Assembly: GCF_033304615.1 (NCBI RefSeq)
Contig: NZ_CP129118.1
Location: 1,546,001 to 1,610,000, forward strand
Reading direction: 5' to 3'
Source: Sporosarcina oncorhynchi
Lineage (GTDB): Bacteria; Bacillota; Bacilli; Bacillales_A; Planococcaceae
Length of the DNA: 64,000 bases
The notes under the pieces were generated by a model. It worked only from the letters and a program-made list of their open reading frames with translations. It had not been told where the DNA came from and searched no databases. Position numbers and translations under genes: made by a program. Below are positions 25,571 through 33,609 of this stretch, piece after piece (position 1 is the first letter of the stretch; every line of letters starts with the position of its first letter).

Positions 25571-26623
25571 ATGAATCGGCTATTTTTAATAATGGTCTTC
25601 CTGGGAGTTCCGGCAGTATTAGTCGGATCAATTATACATTTATCGGACATTCCGATTTTTATCCTCAGTTGTTTAACAATCATTGCACTTGCAAGTTTTA
25701 TCGGGAGAGCGACGGAAAGCCTTGCCATTGTAAGTGGACCAAGAGTAGGTGGACTTTTAAATGCAACATTTGGTAATGCCGTTGAATTGATTATTTCCAT
25801 CTTCACGTTAAAAGCAGGTCTTATTGGAATTGTATTAGCGTCCCTAACAGGTTCGGTTCTAGGGAATCTGCTTCTTGTGCTTGGCGTTTCATTTTTTGCA
25901 GGAGGATTGAAATATAAAACTCAACGGTTTGGGTTGCATGATGTAAAATATAATTCAGGACTGCTAATATTTGCGGTCATTGTAGCTTTTATTATTCCGG
26001 AGATTTTTTCACAGACTATGGATGATTCGGCAACGCTGACCTTGAGTATCGGTGTATCCATTATTTTAATCACATTGTATGTTGCAGGTCTGTTTTTTAA
26101 ACTTGTTACGCATAGAGGGGTCTTCGCATCCGGCGATACAACAAATGAAGAGGAAGAACTTCCGGAATGGTCTAAGAAAAAATCGATTCTTATATTATTG
26201 TTGTCAACCGTTGCGGTCGCTTTTGTCTCGGAGCAACTTGTACATACTTTTGAAACGTTGGGGGAAAAGTTTGGTTGGACGGAATTATTCATCGGCGTCA
26301 TAATCGTTGCGATTGTTGGTAACGCAGCTGAACACTTCTCGGCAATTACAATGGCGATGAAAAACAGGATGGACGTGGCAGTGGAAATTGCAGTTGGATC
26401 TACGCTGCAAGTAGCCATGTTCGTCGCTCCGATCCTAGTGCTCATTTCATTATTCATGCCTGAAAGCATGCCGCTTGTCTTTACGATACCTGAACTTGTC
26501 GCAATGGTTACAGCCACTTTGCTCGTTATCAATTTATCAAACGATGGCGAATCAAATTGGTTTGAGGGATTGACTTTATTGGCCGCATATCTAATTATTG
26601 GCATTGGATTTTTTCTATTATAG
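25571..26623 (+). CDS. Calcium/proton antiporter (CaCA family, YfkE/Cax type)
   Basis: A 350-residue cation/proton exchanger with 10-11 membrane segments. The two alpha-repeat motifs are visible as LNATFGNAVELIISIF (first) and IVGNAAEHFSAITMA (second); their Glu residues bind Ca2+. The acidic stretch TNEEEELPEW sits in the central loop. ATG 25571 follows TGAGGAG; a longer in-frame start at 25499 adds a poorly conserved segment. Length equals Bacillus YfkE. No regulator is linked. Confidence 0.88.
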   Translation: MNRLFLIMVFLGVPAVLVGSIIHLSDIPIFILSCLTIIALASFIGRATESLAIVSGPRVGGLLNATFGNAVELIISIFTLKAGLIGIVLASLTGSVLGNLLLVLGVSFFAGGLKYKTQRFGLHDVKYNSGLLIFAVIVAFIIPEIFSQTMDDSATLTLSIGVSIILITLYVAGLFFKLVTHRGVFASGDTTNEEEELPEWSKKKSILILLLSTVAVAFVSEQLVHTFETLGEKFGWTELFIGVIIVAIVGNAAEHFSAITMAMKNRMDVAVEIAVGSTLQVAMFVAPILVLISLFMPESMPLVFTIPELVAMVTATLLVINLSNDGESNWFEGLTLLAAYLIIGIGFFLL

Positions 26624-26685
26624 TGATTGATATAATGCTTATAAAACTGGGAATTGTGGTATGGATAGGAAAGGAGGGATAGTCT

Positions 26686-27099
26686 ATGTTTGTTGATATT
26701 GGAGTTTTTTTAATGGCGGTCTCATTTGCGATTTTCGCGGTGTTCTTTGCTAAAAACTTATGGCGTCTATCGTTCGTCGCAAAGTCCGTGGGTGAAACGG
26801 CTAAACAGATGGAATCTTCCTTTAATGGAACACTTGATCAAGTTGAAAAAGTCCTTGATAACACACACGCTACAGCAATGGATGTGGAAGTGAAAATTAG
26901 TGCATTGAATGGAGTTTTCTACACTGTCGGCGAAGTTGGCCATACAACGGATTTGATCAGTGAAGAACTGAATGATCTGACAGTCGGATATGCAAACGGA
27001 AGAAGAGTTGAAGGTGAAAAGCCTTTTATACGTATCATTCAGGGAGCAGAGTTTGTCAAAGGGGTGATAAAATCCTGGAAGCGCGGACAAACAGTTTAA
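26686..27099 (+). CDS. DUF948 protein 1
   Basis: A 137-residue protein of the DUF948 type: one N-terminal membrane helix (about 5-25) followed by a long amphipathic, coiled-coil-like region (ESSFNGTLDQVEKVLDNTH, then DVEVKISALNGVFYTVGEVG) and a basic C-terminus. GGAGGG precedes the ATG. It is 25 nt ahead of a second DUF948 gene and likely in one transcript. Function unknown; members resemble the methyl-accepting protein coiled coil but carry no signalling domain. Confidence 0.75.
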   Translation: MFVDIGVFLMAVSFAIFAVFFAKNLWRLSFVAKSVGETAKQMESSFNGTLDQVEKVLDNTHATAMDVEVKISALNGVFYTVGEVGHTTDLISEELNDLTVGYANGRRVEGEKPFIRIIQGAEFVKGVIKSWKRGQTV

Positions 27100-27123
27100 A
27101 AGGAATGAATAGGAGTGATGACG

Positions 27124-27672
27124 ATGGATTTAACAGGAATTGGTGTTTTATTAATAGGTGTAGCATTTTTAGTTTTAGCGGTATTTTTAGCACGTGTGCT
27201 TAACCAAACGGCGAAGGTTGTCGATGGAGTAGGCAAGACAATTGAAAGGCTTCCTGACCAATTGGACGGTGTGATTAAAGAATCAGAACAACTTATCCAG
27301 AATTCTAATAACACCTTAGCAGATGTTAATGTGAAATTAGGAACACTCACTCCAGTATTCAATATTGTAGGCGATGTTGGAGAAGTGACGGGTAAGTTGA
27401 CTTCTTCAGTTCATGATTTTACATTAACAGCTAAAAAGAAGATCGATACAACGGATGAAGATACAAGAAATAAAAGATTGGGTGGATTATATGGTGCATC
27501 GGCACTTGCTTATTATACAATTAGAAGTGGTAAAGAGCGGAAAAAAGTGAAATCAACATCTACTTCCAATTTATATATGAGTGGGGAACAACGGATGTTT
27601 GATGTGAACAGGATGAAAGAAGAAGCTAAAGAAGCAGCTCGGATCCATAAGCACGTAAGTGATGACCTATAA
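27124..27672 (+). CDS. DUF948 protein 2
   Basis: A 182-residue paralogue of the gene before it: N-terminal membrane helix (GIGVLLIGVAFLVLAVFLARVL), then VVDGVGKTIERLPDQLDGV, a DVNVKLGTLTPVFNIVGDVG segment, and a longer basic tail of about 60 residues. ATG 27124 is 8 nt from AGGAG; GTG 27115 and ATG 27118 are alternative starts in the same frame. It ends near a bidirectional terminator. Confidence 0.75.
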   Translation: MDLTGIGVLLIGVAFLVLAVFLARVLNQTAKVVDGVGKTIERLPDQLDGVIKESEQLIQNSNNTLADVNVKLGTLTPVFNIVGDVGEVTGKLTSSVHDFTLTAKKKIDTTDEDTRNKRLGGLYGASALAYYTIRSGKERKKVKSTSTSNLYMSGEQRMFDVNRMKEEAKEAARIHKHVSDDL

Positions 27673-27693
27673 AAATTACGATAATATGTCTAC

Positions 27694-27742
27694 AAAAACT
27701 GTCCGGATAATCAGTTCTCACTGACAATCCGGACAGCTTTTG
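27694..27742. terminator. Bidirectional terminator between DUF948 pairs
   Basis: CTGTCCGGAT / ATCCGGACAG with a 19-nt loop, flanked by AAAA and TTTT. Confidence 0.85.
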
Positions 27743-27747
27743 TATAA

Positions 27748-28188
27748 TTATAGCTCTTCTGTTACTTTTTTGATTTCTTTTTTTCGTTGTGAGAGGAAGA
27801 AGATGAAAGAGATGATGCCATATATTCCTTCATACTTTTCCTTTCTTGTGAACGTTGCTGCACTAGATGTTTGTGCTTTCAATGTATTTGTCTTTTCCAA
27901 TGCGGATAGTGTCAATTGACGTGTAGCTTGGCCGGTATCTTCAACTATCTCAAATAGTGGATTCAATTTTTGTATATGTCCATTCACATTTCGAATTGTT
28001 GAATTACCCGAATGCATTACTTCACTCGTCTGTTTTGTCAAATCGTCCAACATATCAGGTAGTTTGTTTGTTGTTTTTTCTACACCTTCAAGCACATCAC
28101 CCAATTTACGAACAGGTTTGATGAGAATTATGACAAGAACAGCGAAGGCAATGCCAATCACCAATACACCTATGCCCATCCAGTCCAT
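27748..28188 (-). CDS. DUF948 protein 3
   Basis: A 146-residue paralogue on the opposite strand. It shares the GIGVLVIGIAFAVLVIILI helix and LGDVLEGVEKTTNKLPDML with protein 2, and the GHIQKLNPLFEIVEDTG segment, so proteins 2 and 3 are the closest pair. The C-terminus ends in basic KKEIKKVTEEL. ATG 28188 follows GGAGGTG; a longer start at 28203 would lie on the ribosome site. Confidence 0.75.
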   Translation of the reverse strand: MDWMGIGVLVIGIAFAVLVIILIKPVRKLGDVLEGVEKTTNKLPDMLDDLTKQTSEVMHSGNSTIRNVNGHIQKLNPLFEIVEDTGQATRQLTLSALEKTNTLKAQTSSAATFTRKEKYEGIYGIISFIFFLSQRKKEIKKVTEEL

Positions 28189-28213
28189 ATATGCCACCTC
28201 CAATTGTTTGTTG

Positions 28214-28690
28214 TCAATAATTAGTTTGTCGCGGTGAAGGAAGTTCCTTCTGTACGGGGTAAGAAGTATCTTGATGCTTCTCTTTTTCTTTTTTCACTTT
28301 GAAATACATTCTTGATACTGTTTCAGTTAACAAAGCGACTTTTTGCATCAAGTCTTTATATTTGCGTGACGGATTTTCAATTTCTGAAGATAATGTTTCA
28401 AACGAACGATTCAAATGGTTAGTAGATTGATTTAAATTGTCAGCTGATCGACTGAATCCTTCCAGTCGTTGTAGTTTATTTTCTACATCACTTGCAATTC
28501 GATTCGTTTTTTCCATCAGACTTTCCGATTTTGCGGTAACACCATTAAGCTTCGTTTCCATTCTCGACATTGTTTCTGAAATGTCATTCATACTTTTTTT
28601 TGCGCTTTTTAAAGCGATTATAACAAAGATTGCAATAAGCAACAGGGAAAGCGCAGCAATTGCCGCACTTGCATACAACAGGATTTCCAT
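28214..28690 (-). CDS. DUF948-like protein 4
   Basis: A 158-residue protein with an N-terminal membrane helix (about 5-28) and a coiled-coil body (MNDISETMSRMETKLNG, then DVENKLQRLEGFSRSADNLN), ending in a basic, Pro-containing tail. It is the most divergent of the four and is upstream of protein 3 by 25 nt. Same likely envelope or scaffold role as its relatives; nothing catalytic is visible. Confidence 0.7.
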   Translation of the reverse strand: MEILLYASAAIAALSLLLIAIFVIIALKSAKKSMNDISETMSRMETKLNGVTAKSESLMEKTNRIASDVENKLQRLEGFSRSADNLNQSTNHLNRSFETLSSEIENPSRKYKDLMQKVALLTETVSRMYFKVKKEKEKHQDTSYPVQKELPSPRQTNY

Positions 28691-28762
28691 TCCACATCAA
28701 CTCCATTCCAATGCTTAGTCCTTTATCTATTTTGTACCACTCTTCCCATATCTGTAAACCCT

Positions 28763-28812
28763 TTACGAGTAGTTACGAGTACTTCAGGTAAAATAGAACG
28801 AAATGATATAAT
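28763..28812 (+). promoter_or_regulatory. Promoter of the Crp/Fnr gene with tandem 10-bp repeat
   Basis: TTACGAGTAG (28763-28772) and TTACGAGTAC (28773-28782) are consecutive copies, one helical turn apart, just upstream of a -10 TATAAT (28807-28812). The -35 is weak. Confidence 0.45.
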
Positions 28813-28839
28813 GATTTTATAGAGATAGGAGGAATTCAG

Positions 28840-29532
28840 ATGGACAATATCGAATCGATTTTGAAGAATACGATGTTTTTTCGAGATTTATCCAATCAGG
28901 AATTGACGCTGTTTTTACCGATTTTAAATAAAAAGAAGCTACTTGATAAGACAAACTTATTCTTGCAAGGTGATCCCATAACAAATGTTTATATTGCTAC
29001 TGCAGGGAAAATTAAAATCTTTCGGCATGACCCTTCTGGTAAGGAACAAGTACTGCATTTTAAACAAGTAGGGGACCTGTTCCCGCATGTGGGATTTTTT
29101 CGACGCGGGCAGTATCCAGCGAATGCGCAAGCGATAGAGGACAGTGAAGTGTATACAGTTTCCATAAAAGACTTTGAACAAGTGCTATTGGACAATCCCT
29201 CTTTATTTATCAAACTTTTCCGTGTTCTGGGAGATCAAATTGTAAACTTGCAGCAAAGACTTGAAGAGATGGCGTTGAGAAGTGCGAATGAACGAATTCT
29301 GTTATTATTAGTAAGGCTTTGTGAGACGCATGGAACAATTGTTAAAGATGGATGGATCAAACTAAACACTCGTTTTAAAAATGCCGACTTAGCCAATATG
29401 ATCGGTACGACTAGGGAATCTGTCAACCGGATGATTTCTCACTTACGAAAAGAAGATGCCGTCATTATAGAAGACGGGGAGTACTTAGTCTATGTTGATA
29501 AAATAAAGGATGAATTACTAAATATCATCTGA
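28840..29532 (+). CDS. Crp/Fnr family transcription regulator
   Basis: A 230-residue regulator: a cyclic-nucleotide-binding-like jelly-roll (about 10-125), the long dimer helix (DQIVNLQQRLEEMALRSANE), and a winged HTH with NADLANMIGTTRESVNRMISHL. The recognition helix RESVNR fits TGTGA half-sites, as in CRP (RETVGR). Only one Cys exists in the whole chain, so it does not carry an Fnr 4Fe-4S cluster; the sensed signal is unknown. RBS TAGGAGG precedes ATG 28840. It stands just upstream of the ba3 oxidase operon, whose promoter carries a matching box. Confidence 0.88.
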   Translation: MDNIESILKNTMFFRDLSNQELTLFLPILNKKKLLDKTNLFLQGDPITNVYIATAGKIKIFRHDPSGKEQVLHFKQVGDLFPHVGFFRRGQYPANAQAIEDSEVYTVSIKDFEQVLLDNPSLFIKLFRVLGDQIVNLQQRLEEMALRSANERILLLLVRLCETHGTIVKDGWIKLNTRFKNADLANMIGTTRESVNRMISHLRKEDAVIIEDGEYLVYVDKIKDELLNII

Positions 29533-29546
29533 ATTTCATTGAGAAT

Positions 29547-29592
29547 GCCGTTTTGTTTTCCGCTCCAGCGGAATTGCAAAGCGGTTTTTTTA
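29547..29592 (+). terminator. Terminator after the Crp/Fnr gene
   Basis: Outer CCGTTTTG / CAAAGCGG and inner CCGCT / AGCGG pairs, then seven T residues. Confidence 0.8.
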
Positions 29593-29738
29593 TGTTCGAA
29601 ATCGAGTTCATTAATCTGTCACTTATATGTAAATCGGCTCGCGAAAAGCTGGGAAATCCGTTGTGAAAGGGTTTGTGCATAAAGCTGCACGGATTGAATA
29701 CGCATTTTTCGGTTGATTTTTGGAATGGAAAAAAGAAG

Positions 29739-29781
29739 TGTGATATTTATCACAGTAGTGAGAATCGTTATCAATTAATAT
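29739..29781 (+). promoter_or_regulatory. Crp/Fnr-dependent promoter of the ba3 oxidase operon
   Basis: The box TGTGATATTTATCACA (29739-29754) matches TGTGA-N6-TCACA. A TAATAT -10 is at 29776-29781. If transcription starts at 29788 the box centre is exactly at -41.5, the class II activator position, and it replaces the -35. Confidence 0.75.
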
Positions 29782-29814
29782 GAAGACAACATCAAAACCA
29801 CGGAGGTGAGACAC

Positions 29815-29961
29815 ATGAAAGCGACAGAGGTTCAAGTAGATCCATTAGAAGTCGAAGTTGAAAACACAGTGAAAGGTACAATGTTTTCTCTCGGTATTGT
29901 AGGATTCGTCATCCTGCTTGCATGGCTACTGCTATTCGTCATTTACATGTATCGCTATTAA
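29815..29961 (+). CDS. ba3-type cytochrome c oxidase subunit IIa
   Basis: A 48-residue protein: a short acidic N-terminus and one membrane helix (SLGIVGFVILLAWLLLFVIY) with a YRY end. This is the form of subunit IIa of ba3-type oxidases. GGAGGTGA lies 5 nt before ATG 29815. First gene of the oxidase operon, immediately ahead of subunit II. Confidence 0.8.
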   Translation: MKATEVQVDPLEVEVENTVKGTMFSLGIVGFVILLAWLLLFVIYMYRY

Positions 29962-30000
29962 GTGTCAGATTGGAATTTTAAATGAGTAGGAGGAAAAACG

Positions 30001-30468
30001 ATGAAGATGAATCGATACGAAGAAATTTGGCTGATGTTAAGTGGTGCAATGCTTGTTATTTTCATGGTGATTACAGGATATCAAACGTTTGCGTTAGGAA
30101 TGGGCCCTCCAAGTAATAAGGAGACAATTGATCCTCAGAAAGTGGATGAGACGGCACCATTTGATAAGCCGGGTGTATACAAGACGGGTGAAAACGAATA
30201 TGAAGTGATCATGACCCTTGAGGTGTTCAACTTCAATCCAGGAAATATTGAAATTCCAGCAGGTTCAACAGTCACATTCGTAATGACTTCAAAAGACGTC
30301 GTACATGGTTTCCAGGTTGTGGATACGAATTTAAATGCAATGGTCATGCCAGGTCATATCCAACGGGCTACACAGAAGTTTTCAAAACCCGGTGAATATC
30401 TTGTTTTGTGCAATGAATATTGTGGCACTGGCCATCAACATATGAGTACAGTCATTACTGTTAAATAA
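30001..30468 (+). CDS. cbaB: ba3-type cytochrome c oxidase subunit II
   Basis: A 155-residue CuA subunit with one N-terminal membrane helix (about 10-32) and a cupredoxin domain. The binuclear CuA ligands are all present: H102, C137, E139 (backbone), C141, H145 and M148 in LCNEYCGTGHQHM. Its size and single helix are those of the ba3 class (Thermus, Geobacillus), not of the aa3 class. RBS TAGGAGG. It delivers electrons from cytochrome c to subunit I. Confidence 0.92.
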   Translation: MKMNRYEEIWLMLSGAMLVIFMVITGYQTFALGMGPPSNKETIDPQKVDETAPFDKPGVYKTGENEYEVIMTLEVFNFNPGNIEIPAGSTVTFVMTSKDVVHGFQVVDTNLNAMVMPGHIQRATQKFSKPGEYLVLCNEYCGTGHQHMSTVITVK

Positions 30469-30482
30469 AGGAGGATCGTACA

Positions 30483-32177
30483 ATGAATACGACAACAGTC
30501 AATCGAAAAGGAAAAAGCACGTTGATAAAGAAGTCCGAACAATTAATGGGGATGAACCCGGCTGATGCGAAACTTACAAAAGCCTATATGAGCGTGGCGT
30601 TCATCGCATTGCTAATTGGAGGAATACTCGGTTTGCTTCAAGGGCTAGAACGTGCAGGACTTATACAACTTCCATATTGGTTCAATTATTATCAGGTTCT
30701 TACAGCACACGGTATTCTACTGGTCATTGTTTTGACGGCTTTCTTCACAATCGGGTATTTCTATGCAGGCCTTTCCCATACTCTTGGCGGTTTGCTTCCG
30801 AAAGTACGGACAATGGCATGGGTCGGTTTCTGGTTGAAAGTCGTAGGGCTAGTCATTGCAGTCGTTCCAATTATCATGAATGAAGCTACTGTCATGTATA
30901 CATTTTACCCACCTATGGCAGCTTCACCTTATTTCTACATCGGTCTTGCACTAATTGTTGTAGGTATCTGGTTGTGTGCCTTCGGGGCATTTATCAACGT
31001 GGCGAAATGGCGAAAAGCGAATCCTGGAAAACATATTCCAATCTTCGCATTCTTTGCGACAGGGGTATTCGTACTTCTATTTTTCGGGAGCATCGGCGTC
31101 ACAATCGAAGTATTTACATTGATTGCCTGGGCTTTCGGTTGGAAAGCAACAGTGAATGTACTGCTAAGCAGAACGCTATTTTGGTCATTCGGTCATACAT
31201 TAGTGAATATCTGGTATTTGACTGCGGTCTCTGCTTGGTATGTAGTAGTTCCAAAAATTATTGGAGGCAGACGATTCAGTGATACACTGACTCGAATTGT
31301 CATCATCTTGTTGGTCATCACAAATATTCCAGGAGGTTTCCACCATCAAATTGTTGACCCGGGAATGAGTCAAACATTGAAGTTCCTTCACATGTTCATG
31401 AGTATATCCATCGGATTCCCATCTTTAATGACAGCATTTGCCATGTTCTATGTGCTTGAAAAAACAGGTCGTAAACTTGGTGGAAAGGGATTACTCGGCT
31501 GGCTGAAGAAATTGCCATGGGGCGATGTACGTTTCCTTGCGCCAATGATTGCTATGATTGCGTTCATTCCTGCGGGAGCTGGAGGAATTGCACAAACAAC
31601 TAACCAACTAAACCAAGTCGTTCATAATACATTATGGGTTGTCGGACACTTCCACTTAACAGTAGGTACTTCCGTCATTCTGACTTTCTTTGGTATCAGT
31701 TATTGGCTGATCCCATACATCTCCAAACGTAGACTGACACCTCGTATGAATAAAGTCGGTGTTGTACAGACAATCATCTGGACGTTGGGAATGTTATTCA
31801 TGTCAGGATCTATGCACTGGGTTGGCTTGCTTGGCTCTCCTAGAAGAACTTCCTATACAACATACGGCGACAATGCAACTGCACTCGGTTGGGATCCATA
31901 CCTCATATTCCTTGCAGTAGGTGGAACTTTATTGATCATCGGAGTCCTCATTCAAGTATTTGCAGTATTCCATATGATGTTCTTTGCACCAAAAGGCGTT
32001 ACAGAGTTTCCGATTGCTGAACCTGAAGTGGCGGAAAATCAAACACCTGCATGGACTGATAGATGGGGATTATGGATTGTCATTATGCTCATCGTTGTAT
32101 CGATGGGATATGTTGTCCCGTTAGTGGATCTTATTGTAAATGCACCACCAGGTTCACCTCCGTTCAAAACCTGGTAA
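30483..32177 (+). CDS. cbaA: b(o/a)3-type cytochrome c oxidase subunit I
   Basis: A 564-residue, 13-helix haem-copper oxidase subunit. The low-spin haem ligand is H76 in VLTAHGILL; CuB ligands are His in SFGHTLVNIWYL (the Tyr of this helix can be cross-linked) and the pair in GGFHHQIVDPG; VVGHFHLTVG gives the high-spin and second low-spin ligands. The D-channel residues of type A enzymes are not apparent, consistent with type B. It starts 14 nt after subunit II. These enzymes have high oxygen affinity. Confidence 0.93.
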   Translation: MNTTTVNRKGKSTLIKKSEQLMGMNPADAKLTKAYMSVAFIALLIGGILGLLQGLERAGLIQLPYWFNYYQVLTAHGILLVIVLTAFFTIGYFYAGLSHTLGGLLPKVRTMAWVGFWLKVVGLVIAVVPIIMNEATVMYTFYPPMAASPYFYIGLALIVVGIWLCAFGAFINVAKWRKANPGKHIPIFAFFATGVFVLLFFGSIGVTIEVFTLIAWAFGWKATVNVLLSRTLFWSFGHTLVNIWYLTAVSAWYVVVPKIIGGRRFSDTLTRIVIILLVITNIPGGFHHQIVDPGMSQTLKFLHMFMSISIGFPSLMTAFAMFYVLEKTGRKLGGKGLLGWLKKLPWGDVRFLAPMIAMIAFIPAGAGGIAQTTNQLNQVVHNTLWVVGHFHLTVGTSVILTFFGISYWLIPYISKRRLTPRMNKVGVVQTIIWTLGMLFMSGSMHWVGLLGSPRRTSYTTYGDNATALGWDPYLIFLAVGGTLLIIGVLIQVFAVFHMMFFAPKGVTEFPIAEPEVAENQTPAWTDRWGLWIVIMLIVVSMGYVVPLVDLIVNAPPGSPPFKTW

Positions 32178-32187
32178 AAAAGATTGG

Positions 32188-32224
32188 AAGGGCGGTCCAG
32201 TTGGAAACCGGATGGCCCTTTATA
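32188..32224 (+). terminator. Weak terminator/attenuator inside the oxidase operon
   Basis: AAGGGC...CC paired with GG...GGCCCTT and a short T-rich tail; may lower SCO expression relative to the oxidase. Confidence 0.5.
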
Positions 32225-32251
32225 TTTATCATCACTCAAGGAGTGAGTAGA

Positions 32252-32884
32252 ATGTCAAACAGAAAAACATCTATTTCAATTAGTATTGTGTTGCTTTTTG
32301 GATTCGGGTTATTTTTCGTGAGTACGGATGGGTTTACCGCATTTACAGCAGAAACAGCACGTGTTAATAAACTATTGCAAGAACAACCCCAGTTCCCATC
32401 AGTAACGCTGCAAGATAGTAAAGAACGTCAATATTCCATTGATGAATTCAATGGCAATTATGTACTCATAACTTTTTTCTATTCTGCATGCACTACAGTT
32501 TGTATCGATCTTGAATTGAATATGTCTGAGCTATATGATAAGATTCCCGAAAAATATTTTGGGCATGGCATCGATTTTTTAAGTATCAGTTTCGATCCTG
32601 ATAGAGATGATCCTACAAAATTGGATCTTTATAAAAATATGTTCAATAGTGATGGGGAAACGTGGAGAATGGCGAGAATTCCAGATCAACAAGAACTAGC
32701 TGCGTTGTTGGATGAATTCGGTGTCATTGTTATTCCTGATGATTATGGAAACTTTGCACATAACTCGGCGTTTTATCTTGTGGATCCAACTGGAAGACTT
32801 GAAAAAGTAATGGACTATAAAGACGTAGATGCTGCAGCGGAATCAATTTTAGCTATATTAGATAGCGAGGCGAATCCGTTATGA
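32252..32884 (+). CDS. SCO1/SenC copper chaperone
   Basis: A 210-residue thioredoxin-fold protein with an N-terminal membrane anchor (about 8-25). The copper site is complete: C80 and C84 in SACTTVC and H170 in NFAHNSAFYLVD. ATG 32252 follows AAGGAGTG; upstream frame extends into the oxidase gene but has no better start. SCO proteins load CuA, so the neighbourhood with subunit II is functional. The stop overlaps the next ATG by 4 nt. Confidence 0.9.
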   Translation: MSNRKTSISISIVLLFGFGLFFVSTDGFTAFTAETARVNKLLQEQPQFPSVTLQDSKERQYSIDEFNGNYVLITFFYSACTTVCIDLELNMSELYDKIPEKYFGHGIDFLSISFDPDRDDPTKLDLYKNMFNSDGETWRMARIPDQQELAALLDEFGVIVIPDDYGNFAHNSAFYLVDPTGRLEKVMDYKDVDAAAESILAILDSEANPL

Positions 32885-33447
32885 AACAAACAAAATACGG
32901 TTTGGCATTGCTTCTATTTTTGGCAATTCCAATTGTTGCTCAATTGCTTGAATCAATAATGATAATGCATATGCATATGCAAATGCCGCTTCTGATTATA
33001 TCAGGCTTCCTGATAGCTCCTTTTTTTCAATGGAAGTATCCCCAATTCTTTGCTGAATGGAATAAGAACGGTATACCAGGAATGCTCCTGTTCACTGTAA
33101 TAATGCTGTATTGGATGATACCACGGACAATGGATGATGCGCTGACTAAGTTACCTGTAGAAGTTTTCAAGTTTATAAGTCTACCGTTTTTGGCGGGTTT
33201 ACCGTTAAGAGACAGCTGGAGTAAAATAGCTAACAACGGTAAACGAATTACATTCATCGTTTTTACAACCCTCTTCTATGTGATGGGATTTCTTTATATT
33301 AAAGCGCCCGTGCAGTTGTGTAACAACTATTTGCTTATAGACCAGCTTACGTTAGGATGGGGGTATTTGACGCTGGCCATCTGCTTTTCGATCTATCTAG
33401 TGTATATTGCTTTTATAGATAGTGCTAAGCCTGCTGAGGTGGATTGA
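32881..33447 (+). CDS. Uncharacterised His/Met-rich membrane protein of the oxidase operon
   Basis: A 188-residue protein with about five membrane segments, no recognised family. Residues about 28-38 read MHMHMQMPLL, a Met/His run able to bind copper, facing the beginning of the second segment. It overlaps SCO by 4 nt (ATGA) and ends at a terminator, so it is the last gene of the oxidase operon. A role in copper delivery or oxidase assembly is inferred from the motif and position only. Confidence 0.7.
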   Translation: MKQTKYGLALLLFLAIPIVAQLLESIMIMHMHMQMPLLIISGFLIAPFFQWKYPQFFAEWNKNGIPGMLLFTVIMLYWMIPRTMDDALTKLPVEVFKFISLPFLAGLPLRDSWSKIANNGKRITFIVFTTLFYVMGFLYIKAPVQLCNNYLLIDQLTLGWGYLTLAICFSIYLVYIAFIDSAKPAEVD

Positions 33448-33468
33448 TAGATTGATCCACCTTTTTTA
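33438..33468 (+). terminator. Terminator of the oxidase operon
   Basis: GGTGGAT / ATCCACC stem with a short loop followed by TTTTTT. Confidence 0.85.
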
Positions 33469-33609
33469 CTATGTATATGATTACGTTGTGATTATATTTC
33501 AGAATTCATTAAAAACTTCCTTTACAGTAATTAGACTATTGTATATTATCAATGTAGCCATCATAGTCTGAATATAAAATAGCTAAAAATTTGTTTAGGG
33601 GGTTACGCG

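Noticed and set aside
25921..26604. A 227-codon minus-strand frame opposite the Ca2+/H+ exchanger
   Set aside because: Complete overlap with a well-supported transporter gene, Ser/Thr/Ile-rich shadow composition, no ribosome site.
33492..33510. TGTGA with a loose TTCAG partner before alsT, a possible second Crp/Fnr box
   Set aside because: Only one half-site fits; the other differs at several positions and is not phased to a -10.
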